Shown piece by piece: positions 23,825 to 37,198 of a DNA stretch of 64,000 nucleotides. How positions within the stretch are numbered: the stretch's first letter is position 1; the number at the start of each line of letters is the position of its first letter. The notes under the pieces were generated by a model, which was given only the letters and a program-made list of their open reading frames with translations, ran no database searches and was not told the DNA's origin. The translations under genes and the position numbers were made by a program. Source of the DNA: Stropharia rugosoannulata (taxonomy: Eukaryota; Basidiomycota; Agaricomycetes; Agaricales; Strophariaceae); NCBI GenBank assembly GCA_028532985.1, contig JANCIK010000007.1, positions 992,001-1,056,000 of the forward strand, given 5' to 3'.

Positions 23825-26800
23825 ATGGTCTATCCCGCCCATAGCACTGCCCAGCGAGCCCAGCAGAGCGCCCGAGTCCGTGCTCTCTGGGAGACTTTTG
23901 AGCGGGGTCTTGCCTCGGCTCAGCGCACAACCCAACACAAGACACTCGCTGCCCATGAAGATGCCGACCGCGCGTACAACGCCCTGCCTCCCAGTTCCCG
24001 TCCGTCCCCTACCCAGCATGTCGCAAGCAAAGAGGCCAAGGCGCGCGAAATGACGCGGGCACTCTACAACCGCCTGGTCGAGGATTGGCACTCGCGGCTC
24101 GCCGGCGCAGGCCTCACTGCAGAGATGTGGACAGATATCACACCCGAAGAGATGGACCGAGTGGCCAAGGCACTCGGGGCTGGTGAGGGCGCGACCCATG
24201 ATTCTCCTGCGCATATCAAGGCACCTTCGCTCAGCATCAATGCCCGCAACAATAACGTTTCCAGCGCAAGCTGGCATTCAACGACTTCTTCTGCATCTGG
24301 AGCAAGTTACGCCTTTGTCAAGCCCTGTGATCTGAATTCGGAGGAAGAAGACGACGCTTACTTTTCTGTAAGAGCACTCCTAATCTATCACGGTCGCTAC
24401 TGAAACATTTTAGCCCCATACGCCTTTCTCCGGCTCATCTGCCGCGCACCCCTACTCTGAGCCTGCCTCTCCCGCCCTTTCTTTCCACTCTGCCAATGCG
24501 TCTGCTTCGGAAAATGATGCGGATGATGACGAAGACGCACCTGGAACTGGGCGCCGCGATCCCTTTGCTTCCTGGGCTCAGCCTGCTGCGGAATCAAGTG
24601 GCACTTCCTGGAATGCGCATAGTCGCCGCACTACCCTGACGGCGCATCCCTATACATCTGCTTCAGGGTCCACATCGGCGTCAGCCTCTGCGTCCATGGC
24701 ATCCCTTTCCGCCGCATCTCGACACAGCCCGCACAACACCCATCCAGAACTAAGCGCCCATGTTAAAAATAATCATGAAAAGTTTGCGTTTCCGTCAAAT
24801 GGTCATGGCCAGCGTACTGCGAGCTCCTCCTCTGCGTCTTCTTCGCATTCATACTCACAGGAAGCTCCATCTCATCCAGCCTCTCAGTCTCGTTCGACTT
24901 CCCAGTTGCCCGCACGAGTGCCTCAGCCCTATATAGGGCCGTCGCTGCTGACTACAGACGATGAGGATGGAGATCCTACGTCGCTGAATAGCGCCAATGG
25001 ACACCCGGGTCCTCTGACTGGACCGGATGCTGAGGCTGCTGCTGCGGATTTTGACCGCTTCAAACTAGCCACGCGAATGCGAATGATTGTCGAGTTCCAT
25101 GTTGCTGCTGCAGCGGCCGAAATTAAACTAGCCGGAGAGATATGGCGGCTGCGACGTGGACTTCCACGGAAGCCCGATGTAAGCGAAAACGGCGCAGGCA
25201 GAGCCACCACCACTACCGGGAGCAAAACCGGAAAGACCAACGGCAAAGGGAAAGAGTCGAACGGGCGCAATGCACCCGCGCGTAAACTAGACCTTTCGAG
25301 CAAGGGTAAAGCAAAGCAGACCCAGTCGCAGAAAGCCTCTTTGGCTACTAACGGCGATGGTAATCACTCTGATGCTTCATCGGACGATGCGCACTCAGGT
25401 GACGAACAAGATGTCCATTCCACTCCAGCAGACCTGGTGGTTGCACACCAGAGCGCCATGAGCACTCTACAGGCCGCTAAGGAAGCCGAGCGCCGTTCCG
25501 TCGTGAAGGAAGAATGCGACAAACGCAGGGCAGAGTTGTTGTTGTCGCAAAGTAAAAATGCGTTAGGATCAGGTTCGCCAGATGGCACAAACGGTACTGC
25601 TACAGGGAAGGATGGAAAGGCGGGAAAGAAGGATGAGCGCCGTAAAGGCCGTTCGGGGACTCTCATATCAGGCCAGCCTGCAAATATTGCTAACTCAGCT
25701 TCTAATAACACATCCAATGGCGAAAAGGCGAAAGAGGCCAATCAAGAACCCTGGCTTTCAGCAGCATTGCGCAGCGAAGGGTCTTCAAACGGCAGGGAGG
25801 ACGACGGTACTCTGGAGAAAGCACTCGGGATGACCTTCGACTCTGGCACAATCCTAGGCAGTGGAGGCGTGGAGGCGTTCCTCGACGGGATTGTTCCTAA
25901 TAGATACAAAGCGGTTGACGTGAAGGATAGTGCGTGGAGCAGTGAAGCCTCTCAGCCAAACCCTTGGGGTATACAGAACACACCGACAGCAGCAAATTTC
26001 GGAAGTCACCCACCTCCTCCTCCACCCCACAGGCGCCGCGCTTCAACGAGTGCATCGGCATCGGCTGCCGCTGCTGCTATGGCTGCGAGTTCTGTTGCAT
26101 CTAATACTAATACGAATGGACATGGGCCACGTCGAGTGCATGCGCCTGTTCCTGTCCGGGCGGCACCTTTCGGAGAGTTATCGGCATCAAGTAGCGATGA
26201 GGAGGGCAACGAAGCTGCATCACGCTGGGGCTCGTCTGCTTCGGGTCAAAATTCGTACACCCAGGGAAATGCAAGGAATGAACGAGGATATACACAGCCA
26301 CCCAGCCAGCATACGCCATATACTCATGCGCCGCCGCTGAAGGAGCTTGAACGTGAGCTCGACCCCGAGCTTATGGCGGCGTTTGTACAATACAGTGGAC
26401 TGGCCAGCAAGGAAGGAGGATCTGGAGCTATAATGCTTGGTGGTGTGAATACGAGCAACGGAAGTAGTGGAAGCAGTGGAAGCAACTTGTTCGCATACAG
26501 CAGCAGTAATTCCAGCGGCTCGAGCAGCAATAACGGTATGTTCTCTGCGTCGAGCAACGGCCACAACAGCAGCATGTTCAATGCACAAGGCGGCGCTGGA
26601 ATGAACAATCCGTATAACACGGCGGCGGCGGCTTTCTCTGGAGCAGAATACGAAGCAGGGCTTAGTCGGGGAGGCGGTCGTAACGCATATGCCAGTGCGG
26701 CACAGGCACTGATGAATTCCAGTGGGGGTTTACAAATGGCCCCAGCGGCAAACGAACAAGGATGGAATACAATGCATGGGTCACAAGGAAATACTGCCGT

Positions 26801-28778
26801 GGATGGATATGGACATGCTCCAGCAGGACGCTCGAGATCGCGGTCTCCTACAATGACACACGCCTTCCCGTCTTGGGCTGCGCGTATGACTGGCGGTTCA
26901 CATGGACAACCTCCAATGGAGCAACAGCAGTCGCAACATTATCAACAGCAGAGTCATGCGTTGCCCCAGCAGCCCCAAGTTAAGGATCATCCCGCGCGAG
27001 GCCCGACAGCAACGCCTATTGCGAGTGGTTGGACCAGGAAATTCCAGAAAGCAGTACCTGCCAATGGTACACCACAACCGCAGGCCTCAAGCGGCTCGTC
27101 GATGTTTGGCCTTAGAAATCCGTTCGGGTTTTCGGAGGATTCCGAGCATAATGCTCCGCCCCCCTCGTCGACATCTTCTGGTTCGTCATGGCTCAGAAAG
27201 GCTACGGGACCAACGACACCAGCTCCAGAGCCCGCAGTGTCAATCTGGGAGCAAGTGACTCAACAGAAGGCAAAGATGGGCCCAGCATCTAACGCGGGTA
27301 GTGGTTCGGCCTCCGGAAGGAAAGCCATGGCAGCCGTTCCGTCGCCGTCACCGCCGCTTTCCGTTCCTGTGCAGGCGGTAGACACATCGTTATCGGCTAT
27401 GGCTGGGAAAAAGCAGTTGAAAAAGCCGCGCCAAGTGGTGGTAAACAAGGGTGGAAAGGCAGTAGTGGAGGCAGCTGCAGATCCCGAGCCCGAACTTGAC
27501 GTTCTGCCGCCTGGTGCCTGGCCCAGCGGGTCGGCCAAGTTCGCAACACACTCCGCTGTAGACGACATGTACAATGAGAATGAACCCGATTATACCGAAA
27601 AGGGGACGTTCGCAAGGCCGTCAAAAGTCCGTGGGGGTCCACCTGTAACTACCATTGGGCGGCAGCGATTGAATTCTATCTCTAACTCTGGTGGATGGGA
27701 TATCGAGGCAGGCACTGCTTCGACACCTAGGCCGGCAGCGAAGATACCTGCTCATTTGCAGGGCCTTGCAGCATCAATGTCCACTCCGCCTCCGTTTGGA
27801 TTAAAACCTGTAATGAACGGGGCTTCGCAGACGCAACCGACTGAGCGTCCGGGGACTGGAATGGGCATGAATGGTAACACAGTGCGTGCACGTGGCAATT
27901 CGATATCTTCTGCTTGGGGTGCTGCTTCCAATGCAAACGGAAACGGGACGACAGGCACGCAGAGTGGCGGCAGCACGGGACGGTCGCTGTGGGGTCTCTT
28001 TGGAGGAGGCTCTAATAACGATGTCACTTCTAAATCACAGGCTGAGGGATGGGGCGCTTCAAGTGGTGCAAACGAGGAGGGTGATATAGAGCTTGGTGAC
28101 GAAGGTGCTGGGAATGGGGACGATGACTGGACGCCGATTAGCAGGGGTTCTGTTCAGCCAGAGAAGGTGCAGGCAGCGCCAGCCTCCTTGGCCCAGCGAC
28201 TAGGCCGTCGTGGACCCGAGGCTGTCACATCTCAAGCAGCATCGGAACCTAGTAAAACTGCTGCGGCTGCGGCTGCTGCGTCGAAGAATGCGAACGGTGC
28301 CAACGGGAAGAAGGTTGCAAAGGGCAAGAAAGTCATGATCGAGGAAGTTCCGGATGATGAGACGGAAAGTCGGGGTGAAACCTTGCCTGTAAATTCGCGA
28401 CACATTTTCGACGAAGCAGATTCCAGCGCCATCCTCGGGCCAAAGCCCAGCGTGCCACCCGCGACCTACGATTCCATTATCAGCTACACCGACGACGAGA
28501 GTGAACGCAAACCTGCTGCAGCGCCAAGCGAGGATTGGATGGAAGTTGCGGCGAAGGAGTTGAAAGACGCCGCGGCCAAGAAGAAAGTCGCTGGAGCTGG
28601 TGGAAGCGGGGCCTGGGGCAGCAATGCCTCTAAACCTTCTCCGGAACCTACGCCCCCTGCGCCAGCGCCTGTGGAGGAGGTGAAGGCATCTCCGCCGCCC
28701 CCGCCAGAACCGGTCAAGACTGTCAATAAACCACCCGCTGCCAGTAATGGGAAAGGGAAAAAGAAGGGGAAACGGTGA
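23825..28778 (+). CDS. 1635-aa largely disordered protein, function unknown
   Basis: Two exons, 23825..24367 and 24414..28778, with a 46-nt intron. The ATG at 23825 has a purine at -3 and G at +4; another in-frame ATG at 23768 is possible. An N-terminal structured segment (about residues 1-115) contains RVRALWETFERGLASAQR and a helix-rich TAEMWTDITPEEMDRVAKAL. A second likely helical segment follows (DRFKLATRMRMIVEFHVAA). Most of the rest is low-complexity Ser, Gly, Asn, Ala and Pro with polyalanine tracts and poly-Gln/Ser patches. Short ordered islands near the C-terminus include ARPSKVRGGPP and an acidic GDDDWTPIS; the protein ends in KGKGKKKGKR. No catalytic family is recognised. It may be a scaffold or RNA-granule protein, but that is speculation. 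Confidence 0.75.
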
Positions 28779-30759
28779 GGAGGTGAATATACCAGTTTCA
28801 AGGGATACCTACCAAGCTTTGAGGAATTTTGGATTTTCTTTCGTTTATTTGTTAGTCATGTTGTCTGTTGTATTCTTACCTGCAATGCTTTCGGTTTCTT
28901 TATTCCTGATATTCACTGTATGCTTCACCATATGCATCTTTTATGCGCTTGTATCCTGTATTTAACACTGCAATATGCCAACAATTAGACGCAGTTTATT
29001 ACCCACCTATTTATTGACTTGCGGGAAAGAAGGAAAGGCACTGCAGGCACATGCGCTTTTAAAGTCTTCGCGATGCCAACCTAGTTAATGCAAAACGTGG
29101 GGGCAGCGCACCATACTAGACGTCGTTTGGGTGACACCGATGGCGAAATCAAAGAAGATTAATGTTCCAGCGATGGGGGAAACTACATTCAGTTCTATAT
29201 TTGCATAAAAATACACACTTCAAAACGAACTTGTCGTTACTCTATCTTCAACATATCGAATCGACGCATGAATCTGCTGCAATTCCTAATGCCATACAAA
29301 GTTTACTTGATACTCGGTGACTGGAGAACGGTAAGGCTTGGGCATGAGATAACTACTCTAATACACGATGAGGCGGCCACGAGGATAGCGTTCTAGCCAA
29401 TAATACCCAGTCCGAGTTTTCCAGTGGGAAACGAGGCGATAAGTGCGTTCAGTTCACGAGAAGATTCCTATTTTCAATTGATTTGTCTTCTATTGGCTGC
29501 AAACGCTGTTATATGCGGAAGGGCCTTCTCGTGCAGATCAAACGTTGGTTATGTCGTGAGGTCTATGGACGAACTTCGGATGGGCACACCCCGACTTTTC
29601 CAGAGAACCGCTGCCTTGAGTCGACCCCTTTCTGAATATACACGCACACGACAGTGTATGCTGCCCGTAAGATGTGAACATTTTTATCAACATCACTAGC
29701 CGCAGTACCCGCATTAGTACTTGGCTCATGGACTCAATCGCTGGTTGGAAGGTCAACCTTATCAATTAAAGTTAGTCCTATATCAGCAATTTCCATATTG
29801 TTATGAAAGTTGCTCGGAGGAGTGTTTAATGGACGCTTCCATTGTGAAGGAAGATATGAAATGATTGACGCACGATATCCATCGTGCTAGAGATAATTAT
29901 CGATGTGCTTGCGATGGGCACAAGTTTTTCATTTACGTTCTTCATAAAGTGCATATATGCGCATTACGGAGAGGCCGGCAGCGGATAGGACGAGTATAGC
30001 CTTTATATCGAGCTTTTTCTAGCCAGCAAAAGCGCAGTGCCACGGACGACTATAGTACAACCGGTGACAGTAGCAAGGTAGTAGCTTCCTTCAAGATGTT
30101 TTCGGCATGTCTAACCGGTTTGAATCCGGCCAGTGGAGAACGCGCAAGTAGTCGTATCGGCCTCGTGAATGGCCAAACGCTGTCCAGCTGGTCTTATCTG
30201 TTGCCCGAGAGCTTGGCAAAGCCTACACGCCAAGTTTAGAGCGTTTATTCCATGGTCTACGGAGAATGAGGCCAGGCCATGATTGAGGATGCCGCGGGAT
30301 TTGTGCGCATATATACACTAGAACGGGTGGACGTACGTAGGTAACCAAATCGTGTTTTCCGGGTTGTCTCCCAGGTGGAGACAATTCTAGCAAGGTCCAT
30401 ATTGTGCCTAGCTGTTTGGAAGCTTCAATTTTTATTTCACTCCAAAGTTGTCCCATGCCAGCTAATTCTCAGTAATTCCGCATGTTGCTCGAGAAAATCC
30501 AGAACGAAACCAGAGGTCTGATTCCGTAGTTCGCGCATTTTCATGTCAATCGACAATCAATTGAGCATGTAGACACCGTTTGCGCTACGGAGGACAACTA
30601 GAATCATGGCAGAGTAGAAACAAGGCTGCAACAGCCGTCGACGGTGGAGAAGTCCGGACTCACCGGGTTGGCGGGCCGGGAACTTCGCGTTCTCTTCAAC
30701 GTTCCCCACGATGTGACTAGAACCTATACTTCCAACTTTTGATCAACCTCCTGGACTCT
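28779..30759. other. 2-kb intergenic region
   Basis: No coding or RNA feature supported. A TTTGAAT motif near 30120 superficially resembles a tRNA B box but no cloverleaf forms. Includes the 3' flank of the disordered protein gene and the promoter region of the phosphotransferase gene. Confidence 0.4.
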
Positions 30760-31800
30760 ATGGCGACCTCTGGCTATATTTTAAAGTATGCCGCATACTT
30801 GTCTCTTGGAGCGATTGCAGATGTTCTCGACACGGTTCTCTCTCGTCTGGCCCCCAGATTTACCCCAGAAAGGATCTCAGACGCAGTGTGTTGTCATTAT
30901 TTACTGCATTATTCTAACTTTCTGACCGGAAACATTGAACAGGAGGATTTGGAGTTCGATGATTCTACTTATGATCAATTACTTCAGCTACTAAGAACCC
31001 CGTATGAACGCATAAGCAATGGTGTTGTGAGGATCAACCCCAGCACAGTCCTTAAAGTCACAATGGATAGTCTTGACGACGGACTTACTAAACCATCTGG
31101 AGCCCTTGCTCACCAGCTTGTGTATGAGCAGACATCTATTCCTGTTCCCCGCATCCGACGCTCATTTACGGAAAAAGGGGACGACTACATTATCATGGAT
31201 TACATTGAAGGGACAAGCCTTGACAAACTCTGGCCTGGTTTCTCATTATGGAAAAAGTGCTGGGTAGCCTTTACCCTGCGCCGATATATCAAACAACTCC
31301 GGCGCATAAAACTGCCTTCGACGACCCCACCAGGGCCTCTGGGCGAAACTCCCCGAGAATGTTATTCACCTATCTTCTGTGACCGTCTTCTTGGGCCATT
31401 TGCCTCAAAAGAAAAACTTTCCTGGTATTTAAATAGAAAATACCAAATTGCACTGGACTATTATAAAGTCCCCAAGAACGACCCCTCTCGGAAAGACGTG
31501 CTCAAAGATTCTGAGTATTCGCTAGTTCTTACGCATCAAGATCTAAATCCCAGGAATATCATCTTGGGGGAGGATGGGAGGCTGTGGATTATTGACTGGG
31601 ACTGGTCTGGCTATTATCCGGAATGGTTTGAGTCCATGACAATGTCGTTGCAGGCCGACAACGAAATGCAGGTTGGATTTAATGGCGCGTTTTGGAATCT
31701 TATGATCCCATTCGTATGTGGGCCATTTTTCAAAAGGGAGAGATGGCAAGGGACGACGGGCATGGGCTTGTATCTCTATACCGCTGAAGACAGAGAATGA
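30760..31800 (+). CDS. APH-fold phosphotransferase (aminoglycoside phosphotransferase-like kinase)
   Basis: The unspliced frame is 346 aa from ATG 30760. A likely 57-nt intron at 30886-30942 (donor GTGTGT, CTAAC branch, acceptor AACAG) removes 19 residues and keeps the frame, giving 327 aa. The kinase-like fold is supported by an ATP-lobe Lys (TVLKV), the hinge YIIMDYIEGTSL, the catalytic loop HQDLNPRNI and the metal-binding IDWDWSG followed by PEWFE. These enzymes phosphorylate small molecules; fungi carry many with unknown substrates. A damaged C-terminal copy lies at 2705-3025. All catalytic residues are present here, so this is the functional member. Confidence 0.85.
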   Translation: MATSGYILKYAAYLSLGAIADVLDTVLSRLAPRFTPERISDAVCCHYLLHYSNFLTGNIEQEDLEFDDSTYDQLLQLLRTPYERISNGVVRINPSTVLKVTMDSLDDGLTKPSGALAHQLVYEQTSIPVPRIRRSFTEKGDDYIIMDYIEGTSLDKLWPGFSLWKKCWVAFTLRRYIKQLRRIKLPSTTPPGPLGETPRECYSPIFCDRLLGPFASKEKLSWYLNRKYQIALDYYKVPKNDPSRKDVLKDSEYSLVLTHQDLNPRNIILGEDGRLWIIDWDWSGYYPEWFESMTMSLQADNEMQVGFNGAFWNLMIPFVCGPFFKRERWQGTTGMGLYLYTAEDRE

Positions 31801-32636
31801 TATGAAACACGACGAGGCTCTCATGGTTCAACGACGGATCATACGTGCACCTGACATAAGTAGGGATACTTATCTAAACATTTTTGCTGGGTACTGTATG
31901 TACTCTACATAGCAGCTGAAGGGGAAAAAAATCAAAGAAAGGCATTTCATCAAAAGATATACTGGGCTTTGAATCCAGAAACACAGAAGGATTCTTTTCC
32001 TGAGAGACACTAGGTCGAACAGTGCAACATTTGAAAAATATGCTATACGCAACTTCGAAAGCAGCAATCGAACATAAGGTCGGATTCTATTGTTTTTAAA
32101 GCTTGCCTCATGGATTGCGTTGAGATGGACATGCTTTTAAACTAATTGGAAGAGTCTTACAGATAATCACTGTATCATGGCGTGTCAGAAGATTCAGATG
32201 TCAGTATCATTAGACCATAATAACCTGATTTTTCCGTTGGCGCCCACAATGCCTGGTCAGATGTGCAAATGATAGATCTATGGTACTTAACGAAATACGT
32301 CCTACCCACACCCACACCGTTACGGCTCGATAGAGTTTAATTCAAGTTCCATAACGGGGCTTGTATGCACAGAAAGAAAAAACTGCATACCTAGCCACGT
32401 TGTTCAAAGCAGTGGGGATTGCTCATCTATCTGTACAGCAGATCATGTACGTATGCAGCCGGATAGATACATGATAGGTAGCACTGCAAGCATTTCACAA
32501 GCACGAACAAGTCAAGTACGGCATCTGCCGCAGCAGTTCCCACACTGTTGCATACAACAGATAACAACAATGACCGGCAAGTATCGCCGAGGTGTCTAAA
32601 TTGTCGCGGCATCAGACTGGCCAACTTTTTGGAAAT
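31801..32636. other. Intergenic
   Basis: No feature supported; includes the promoter region of the FIST-like gene. Confidence 0.4.
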
Positions 32637-34309
32637 ATGCCCCCAGCTCCCATTCACCTGTCCACAATTCTGAGCAGGACACCGACAGGACTTCTCGGTG
32701 GCATAAAACGACTGTCAAAGAAATACGGCCAGAGCGGACATACTGTCTTGTTTGCACTCTCCGCCAACTTTCCGCACTCGGAAGACCTGCAAACGGTTGT
32801 TGAACAATTGACGAACTTCAACGGTCCTCTTAAACATGCGGAGCCCACGGGACACGTTCTCGGATGTCTATCAGACTCGTTTTCAAATGTGTTATTCAAT
32901 GGAGGTGTGAATGCGAGGAGCATAGGAGACGCGGGGACATTGTCATGTTCGATCGGAATTTTTGATTCCGCGCATTGCGTACCCTTCCGCTCAGACCTGG
33001 CAGGGCGCAGGCAACCACAAGTAGGACGATGGCATGCCTTTCGACAAAAGGACAATGAGAGTGGGGATTCTGCAGAAGCTGGCAAGGGTACGGACTGGGA
33101 GATGATGAAGAACAGCGCGCACGGGGAGGTGAACTGGGAAAGCATATGGACCTCTTCTTCAACGTCTCCTAAACCATCTTCTCTGCTTCCTGAAGCGTTG
33201 AAACGAATAGAGCAAGTAATACATCTTCCTATCTCTAACATGTATCCACGCTTACCGCTTGATGCTTGTCAGGCCTTCACGCGTACAGCAACTAGTGGCG
33301 CTCTCGTCCGCCCATCCGGATAAGCTGACGCACGCCCTAGCAGATTATATTTCGGGCACCGAGCATTCTGCAGCTCTTACTCTGGTTGCAGCCCCGACTC
33401 ATTTCGTGACAGGCAGAGATGTCACTCTCTTCATGGACGGTCAAATCTTTAGCGACGGTGCTGTTGGTCTCGCGTTTCTACACCCGGAGGGGGAGCCTGG
33501 GTCTCGACAGGTCTATGAGAGCGAGTTCGTTGGTATGAGCAAGCTTTCCGGTCCGATGACTGTGACGAGGTACGCAAGTCAATTTCTCGTCACCGACGGT
33601 CTACTTCATGATTTTGCCCATTCGTAGCCGGGAGGGCAATATGATCAACGCCCTAGATCAATCCAACCCAACTCGCCTCCTCCTTGATGCTATTGCGTTG
33701 GCAGGAATCGGTGCTTCGAAGGGATCTTCATCTTCGCCGTTTACAACATCATTTAAGGAAGACGAGCAGTTTGCACTTGCTCTCCTTGCTCCGGACGGCG
33801 AGGTCAGTTGGCCCAAGTCCTCCTTCATGACAGATATTAAACCCTACTAGATCCTGGAGACTTATAAAATAACAGCGGGTGACCCATCTTCGCGAGGCGG
33901 AAGCCTGTCTCTGGATGCGCCCCATGCGCCCGGATTGGGGAGTACGGTACAGGTAAACATCCCCTCTTGGCGCAAATAATCAACTATCTTATGACAAGCC
34001 TAGTTTCTGCATTGCCCTGCAAATAGTCGCATTGTTGTACCGTCGTCCCTTCTTTCAACGGCGCTGTTGTCAGACACGTCAAAGACAGTGGCATTCATCA
34101 CTGTCCCAGAGATGGGCGCGAACAAGGAAACTGCAACATCCGACATTATCAATGATTACCACATCTTTGAAAATATATTAATGGCTCCCTCTACTCGGGG
34201 GTTCATTTCTTCGAGACCAACTCTCGATTCTGTAGAGGAAAAAGCAACATCTTCGGACGCGTGGACTTGCTCACTTCCGGGAGGGATTGGACTAATAAAA
34301 TGGCTGTAA
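32637..34309 (+). CDS. FIST-domain-like protein (FBXO22-type)
   Basis: Spliced model 32637..33215, 33289..33569, 33628..33802, 33851..33952, 34004..34309; 480 aa. The intron 1 acceptor (33288) is the one that keeps phase; a closer AG at 33271 would shift the frame. The N-terminal half (HTVLFALSANFP, VLGCLSD, IGIFDSAHCVPF) resembles FIST_N, and the centre and C-terminus (LFMDGQIFSDGAVGLAF, MINALDQSNPTRLLLDAI, VAFITVPEMG, RGFISSRP) fit FIST_C. FIST domains are proposed to bind small ligands such as amino acids, and in FBXO22 they serve ubiquitin ligase substrate recognition. No F-box is visible here. The family call rests on motif order and recall of fungal relatives. Confidence 0.7.
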
Positions 34310-34645
34310 ACCCTTGTGAACACGTTGAGGACGATGACGTCCCCAGATAATTTGTACTCCGGACCCATCTTAGGATTTTCATATAATCGATTCCTTTCCC
34401 TGAACGGATTAGAGAATTTTGCGCAACTGATGGTTGGCAAGTACCGAAAATGGTCAGGACTTTGCCTTCGGGGAAAAGGGCTGAGTCAACCAAAAACTAT
34501 TCATACTTACAAGGGCGTGAGCAGGACTGTCGTACAGCCACTGCAGCCGCGGGCGCAGTCACCGATTATTGTGGCTGTGCATCTGGCGCACTATATGTGA
34601 GATCAGAGACAAACCCCTTCACCCATTACACCCATTGCACCCACC
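34310..34645. other. Intergenic, fimbrin 5' flank
   Basis: Short region with C-rich CACCCATT-type repeats near 34620-34640 immediately before the fimbrin ATG. No other feature supported. Confidence 0.4.
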
Positions 34646-36953
34646 ATGGAGGCTTTCAAGTTGCAGAAGAAATATCCGGAAGTCTCGCGGGACGAGATGT
34701 TTGATCTCGTCAACCGTTTCAAGTGCGTTGAGGCCTCTGCGCAGGTCGCCCCTTTACTGATTACTGCGTCCGTTCAGTGCGCTACATACCGATACCCCGG
34801 GACGGGTCGATAAGTCTGCAGTCCTGCAGGCACTGCAGTCAAGCGGACAATCGTACGATGTTGCCAGAGAAACTCTCAAGCACGTCAGCGTTGACGCCAG
34901 TGGAAAGGTCGAACTGGACGACTGGGTTGAGGTGCGTCACTTAGGCACGATGACAGTGAAAAACTCTGACCTGTTCCTAGCTTAACGTCAAGCTGCGTCA
35001 GGAGAAGGCAGGGATCACCACGAGGGCCGGCAAAGTAACCGTGCAAGGGTCCAACGCTAACGTTAGCCATACACTCAACGAAGACGAGCGTGCTGAATTC
35101 ACAAATCATATCAATCTCGTGCGTGCTGGCTTCTCAGCCTCTCCTTTCTTTGCTCATATCCGCGATAGGTCATCGAAAACGATCCCGATGTCAGCCACAT
35201 TTACCCCATCCCGACTGATACTATGCAGCTCTTCGACGAGTGCAAAGACGGTCTGATTCTCTCCAAACTGATCAACGACTCCGTGCCCGACACGATCGAT
35301 ACCCGTGTCTTGAACAAGCCCCAGCCGCGGAAACCGCTGAACGCATTCCAAATAACCGAAAACAACAATATCGTCATCACTTCTGCGAAGGGTATCGGCT
35401 GTTCCGTGGTCAACATTGGCTCCTCGGATCTGGCTGAGGGCCGTGAGCATCTTATCCTCGGTCTCATCTGGCAGATCATCCGCCGTGGCCTGCTCGCGCA
35501 GGTTGATATCAAGCTCCATCCAGAACTCTACCGGCTATGCGAAGAGGGGGAGACCATCGATGACCTCCTGCGTCTGACCCCAGACCAGATTCTGCTGCGC
35601 TGGTTCAACTACCACCTCAAGGCCGCTGGATGGAAGCGGAGGTGAGTGTCTTTTCAAATACAGTCTGATGTGACGTCATGACATATTTTGGGTGCAGGGT
35701 GAACAACTTCAGCCGCGACGTTTCCGATGGCGAGAACTACACGGTACTGCTGAACCAGCTGAAACCCGACGAGTGCTCGCGCGCGCCTCTGCAGACATCG
35801 GACTTGCGCACGCGTGCCGAGCAGGTTCTGCAAAATGCGGACAGGATCGGGTGCAGGAAGTACCTCACGCCCTCCTCTCTCGTCGCCGGGAACCCGCGCC
35901 TGAACCTCGCGTTCGTTGCCAACCTGTTCAACACGCACCCCGGGCTCGAGCCCCTGGACGAGCAGGAGGCGAAGGACTACGGCCAGATCGAGGACTTCGA
36001 CGCCGAGGGCGAGCGAGAGGCTCGCGCGTTCACGCTCTGGCTCAACTCTCTGGAGGTCGATCCTGCCGTGTTCAACTTGTTCGAGAACCTGAAAGACGGT
36101 CTGATTATTCTGCAAGCCTTTGACAAGATCCTTCCGGGGAGCGTTGTATGGAGAAGGGTATCCAAGCCCAAGGCTGGTGCAGGCCCTGCGTCCTATGCCA
36201 GCGGTGGCAATGACGACGATGAGGGAGCAGACATCGGTGTGACTCCAAACCAGAGCACACTCTCGCGCTTCAAGGCCGTCGAGAACACAAACTACGCAGT
36301 GGAACTGGCCAAGCAGAACGGGATGCATATGGTAGGTATTCAGGGAGCCGATATCGTCGACGGCAAGAAGACTTTGGTACTTGGACTCGTCTGGCAGTTA
36401 ATGAGGTGCGTACCTTACGTTTCATGCATAACACTTGCTTATTGTTTGCGTTCAGACTCAACATCACAAAAACTCTGACGGCCCTATCGAAGACGGGACG
36501 ACCGATTACCGACCAGGAAATGCTCAAATGGGCAAATACCACTGCGCAAACCAAGCCGGGTGTGCGCCCTATTCGCTCATTCAAAGATCCTTCCATCACC
36601 ACTGGTCTCTTCTTCCTGGATCTCCTCGACGCCATCCGCCCAGGTATCGTAGACCCAAGTCTTGTACTTGGTGTATCTGCAGACAGCAGCTACGAAGATA
36701 AGAGACAAAATGGTTAGTCGCCTCTTGATGTGGTTTTGTTCTAGAAGCATGCTAATTGCGATTGATATTCAGCCAAATTGGCTATCTCTATTGCGCGAAA
36801 GATGAACGCCTTGATCTTCTTGGTTCCGGAAGATATCGTAGACGTTCGCTCCCGACTTGTGAGTTTGGCTGTTCATGCAACGATCCCATAATTGCTCATA
36901 ATTATCCGTAGATTCTCACTTTCGTGGGCAGCTTGATGAGCATTGCACACTAA
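34646..36953 (+). CDS. SAC6: Fimbrin (plastin), actin-bundling protein
   Basis: Spliced model 34646..34722, 34778..34931, 34981..35118, 35169..35641, 35698..36405, 36456..36712, 36773..36858, 36912..36953; 644 aa, the usual fimbrin length. Introns are 49-60 nt. An N-terminal EF-hand-like region (residues 1-80, with a degenerate calcium loop around VDASGKVELDDW) precedes four calponin-homology domains. Recognisable CH features include PTDTMQLFDECKDGLILSKL, INDSVPDTID, LNAFQITENNNI, HLILGLIWQIIRRGL, LLRWFNYHLKAAGW, FNLFENLKDGLIILQAFDKI and LVLGLVWQLMR. It crosslinks actin filaments in cortical patches and cables and at septation. The ATG lies in an ACC-ATGG context. It is single copy and complete. 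Confidence 0.95.
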
Positions 36954-37198
36954 GCACTCCAGGCATATGGCCGTCAAGTACTACTAGTTTTACTTCTACT
37001 CACTTTATTGGACTTTGTGTGATAAACATACCTGTATCACTATAGCAGGCAGCATAACTGGAAATAATGGAGTGTTACGCTACATATGCCGAATTAATTT
37101 GTTTTTGAACAAGATTCTCAGGTTATGTCCTTCATAACAAAAACACGTTGGTAAAGAAGCATATTAGAGGAAATTTCTGCGCGTGGCCGAACTTGTGA

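Noticed and set aside
30090..30165. Possible tRNA (GGTTTGAATCC-like B box)
   Set aside because: No acceptor or anticodon stem can be formed around it.
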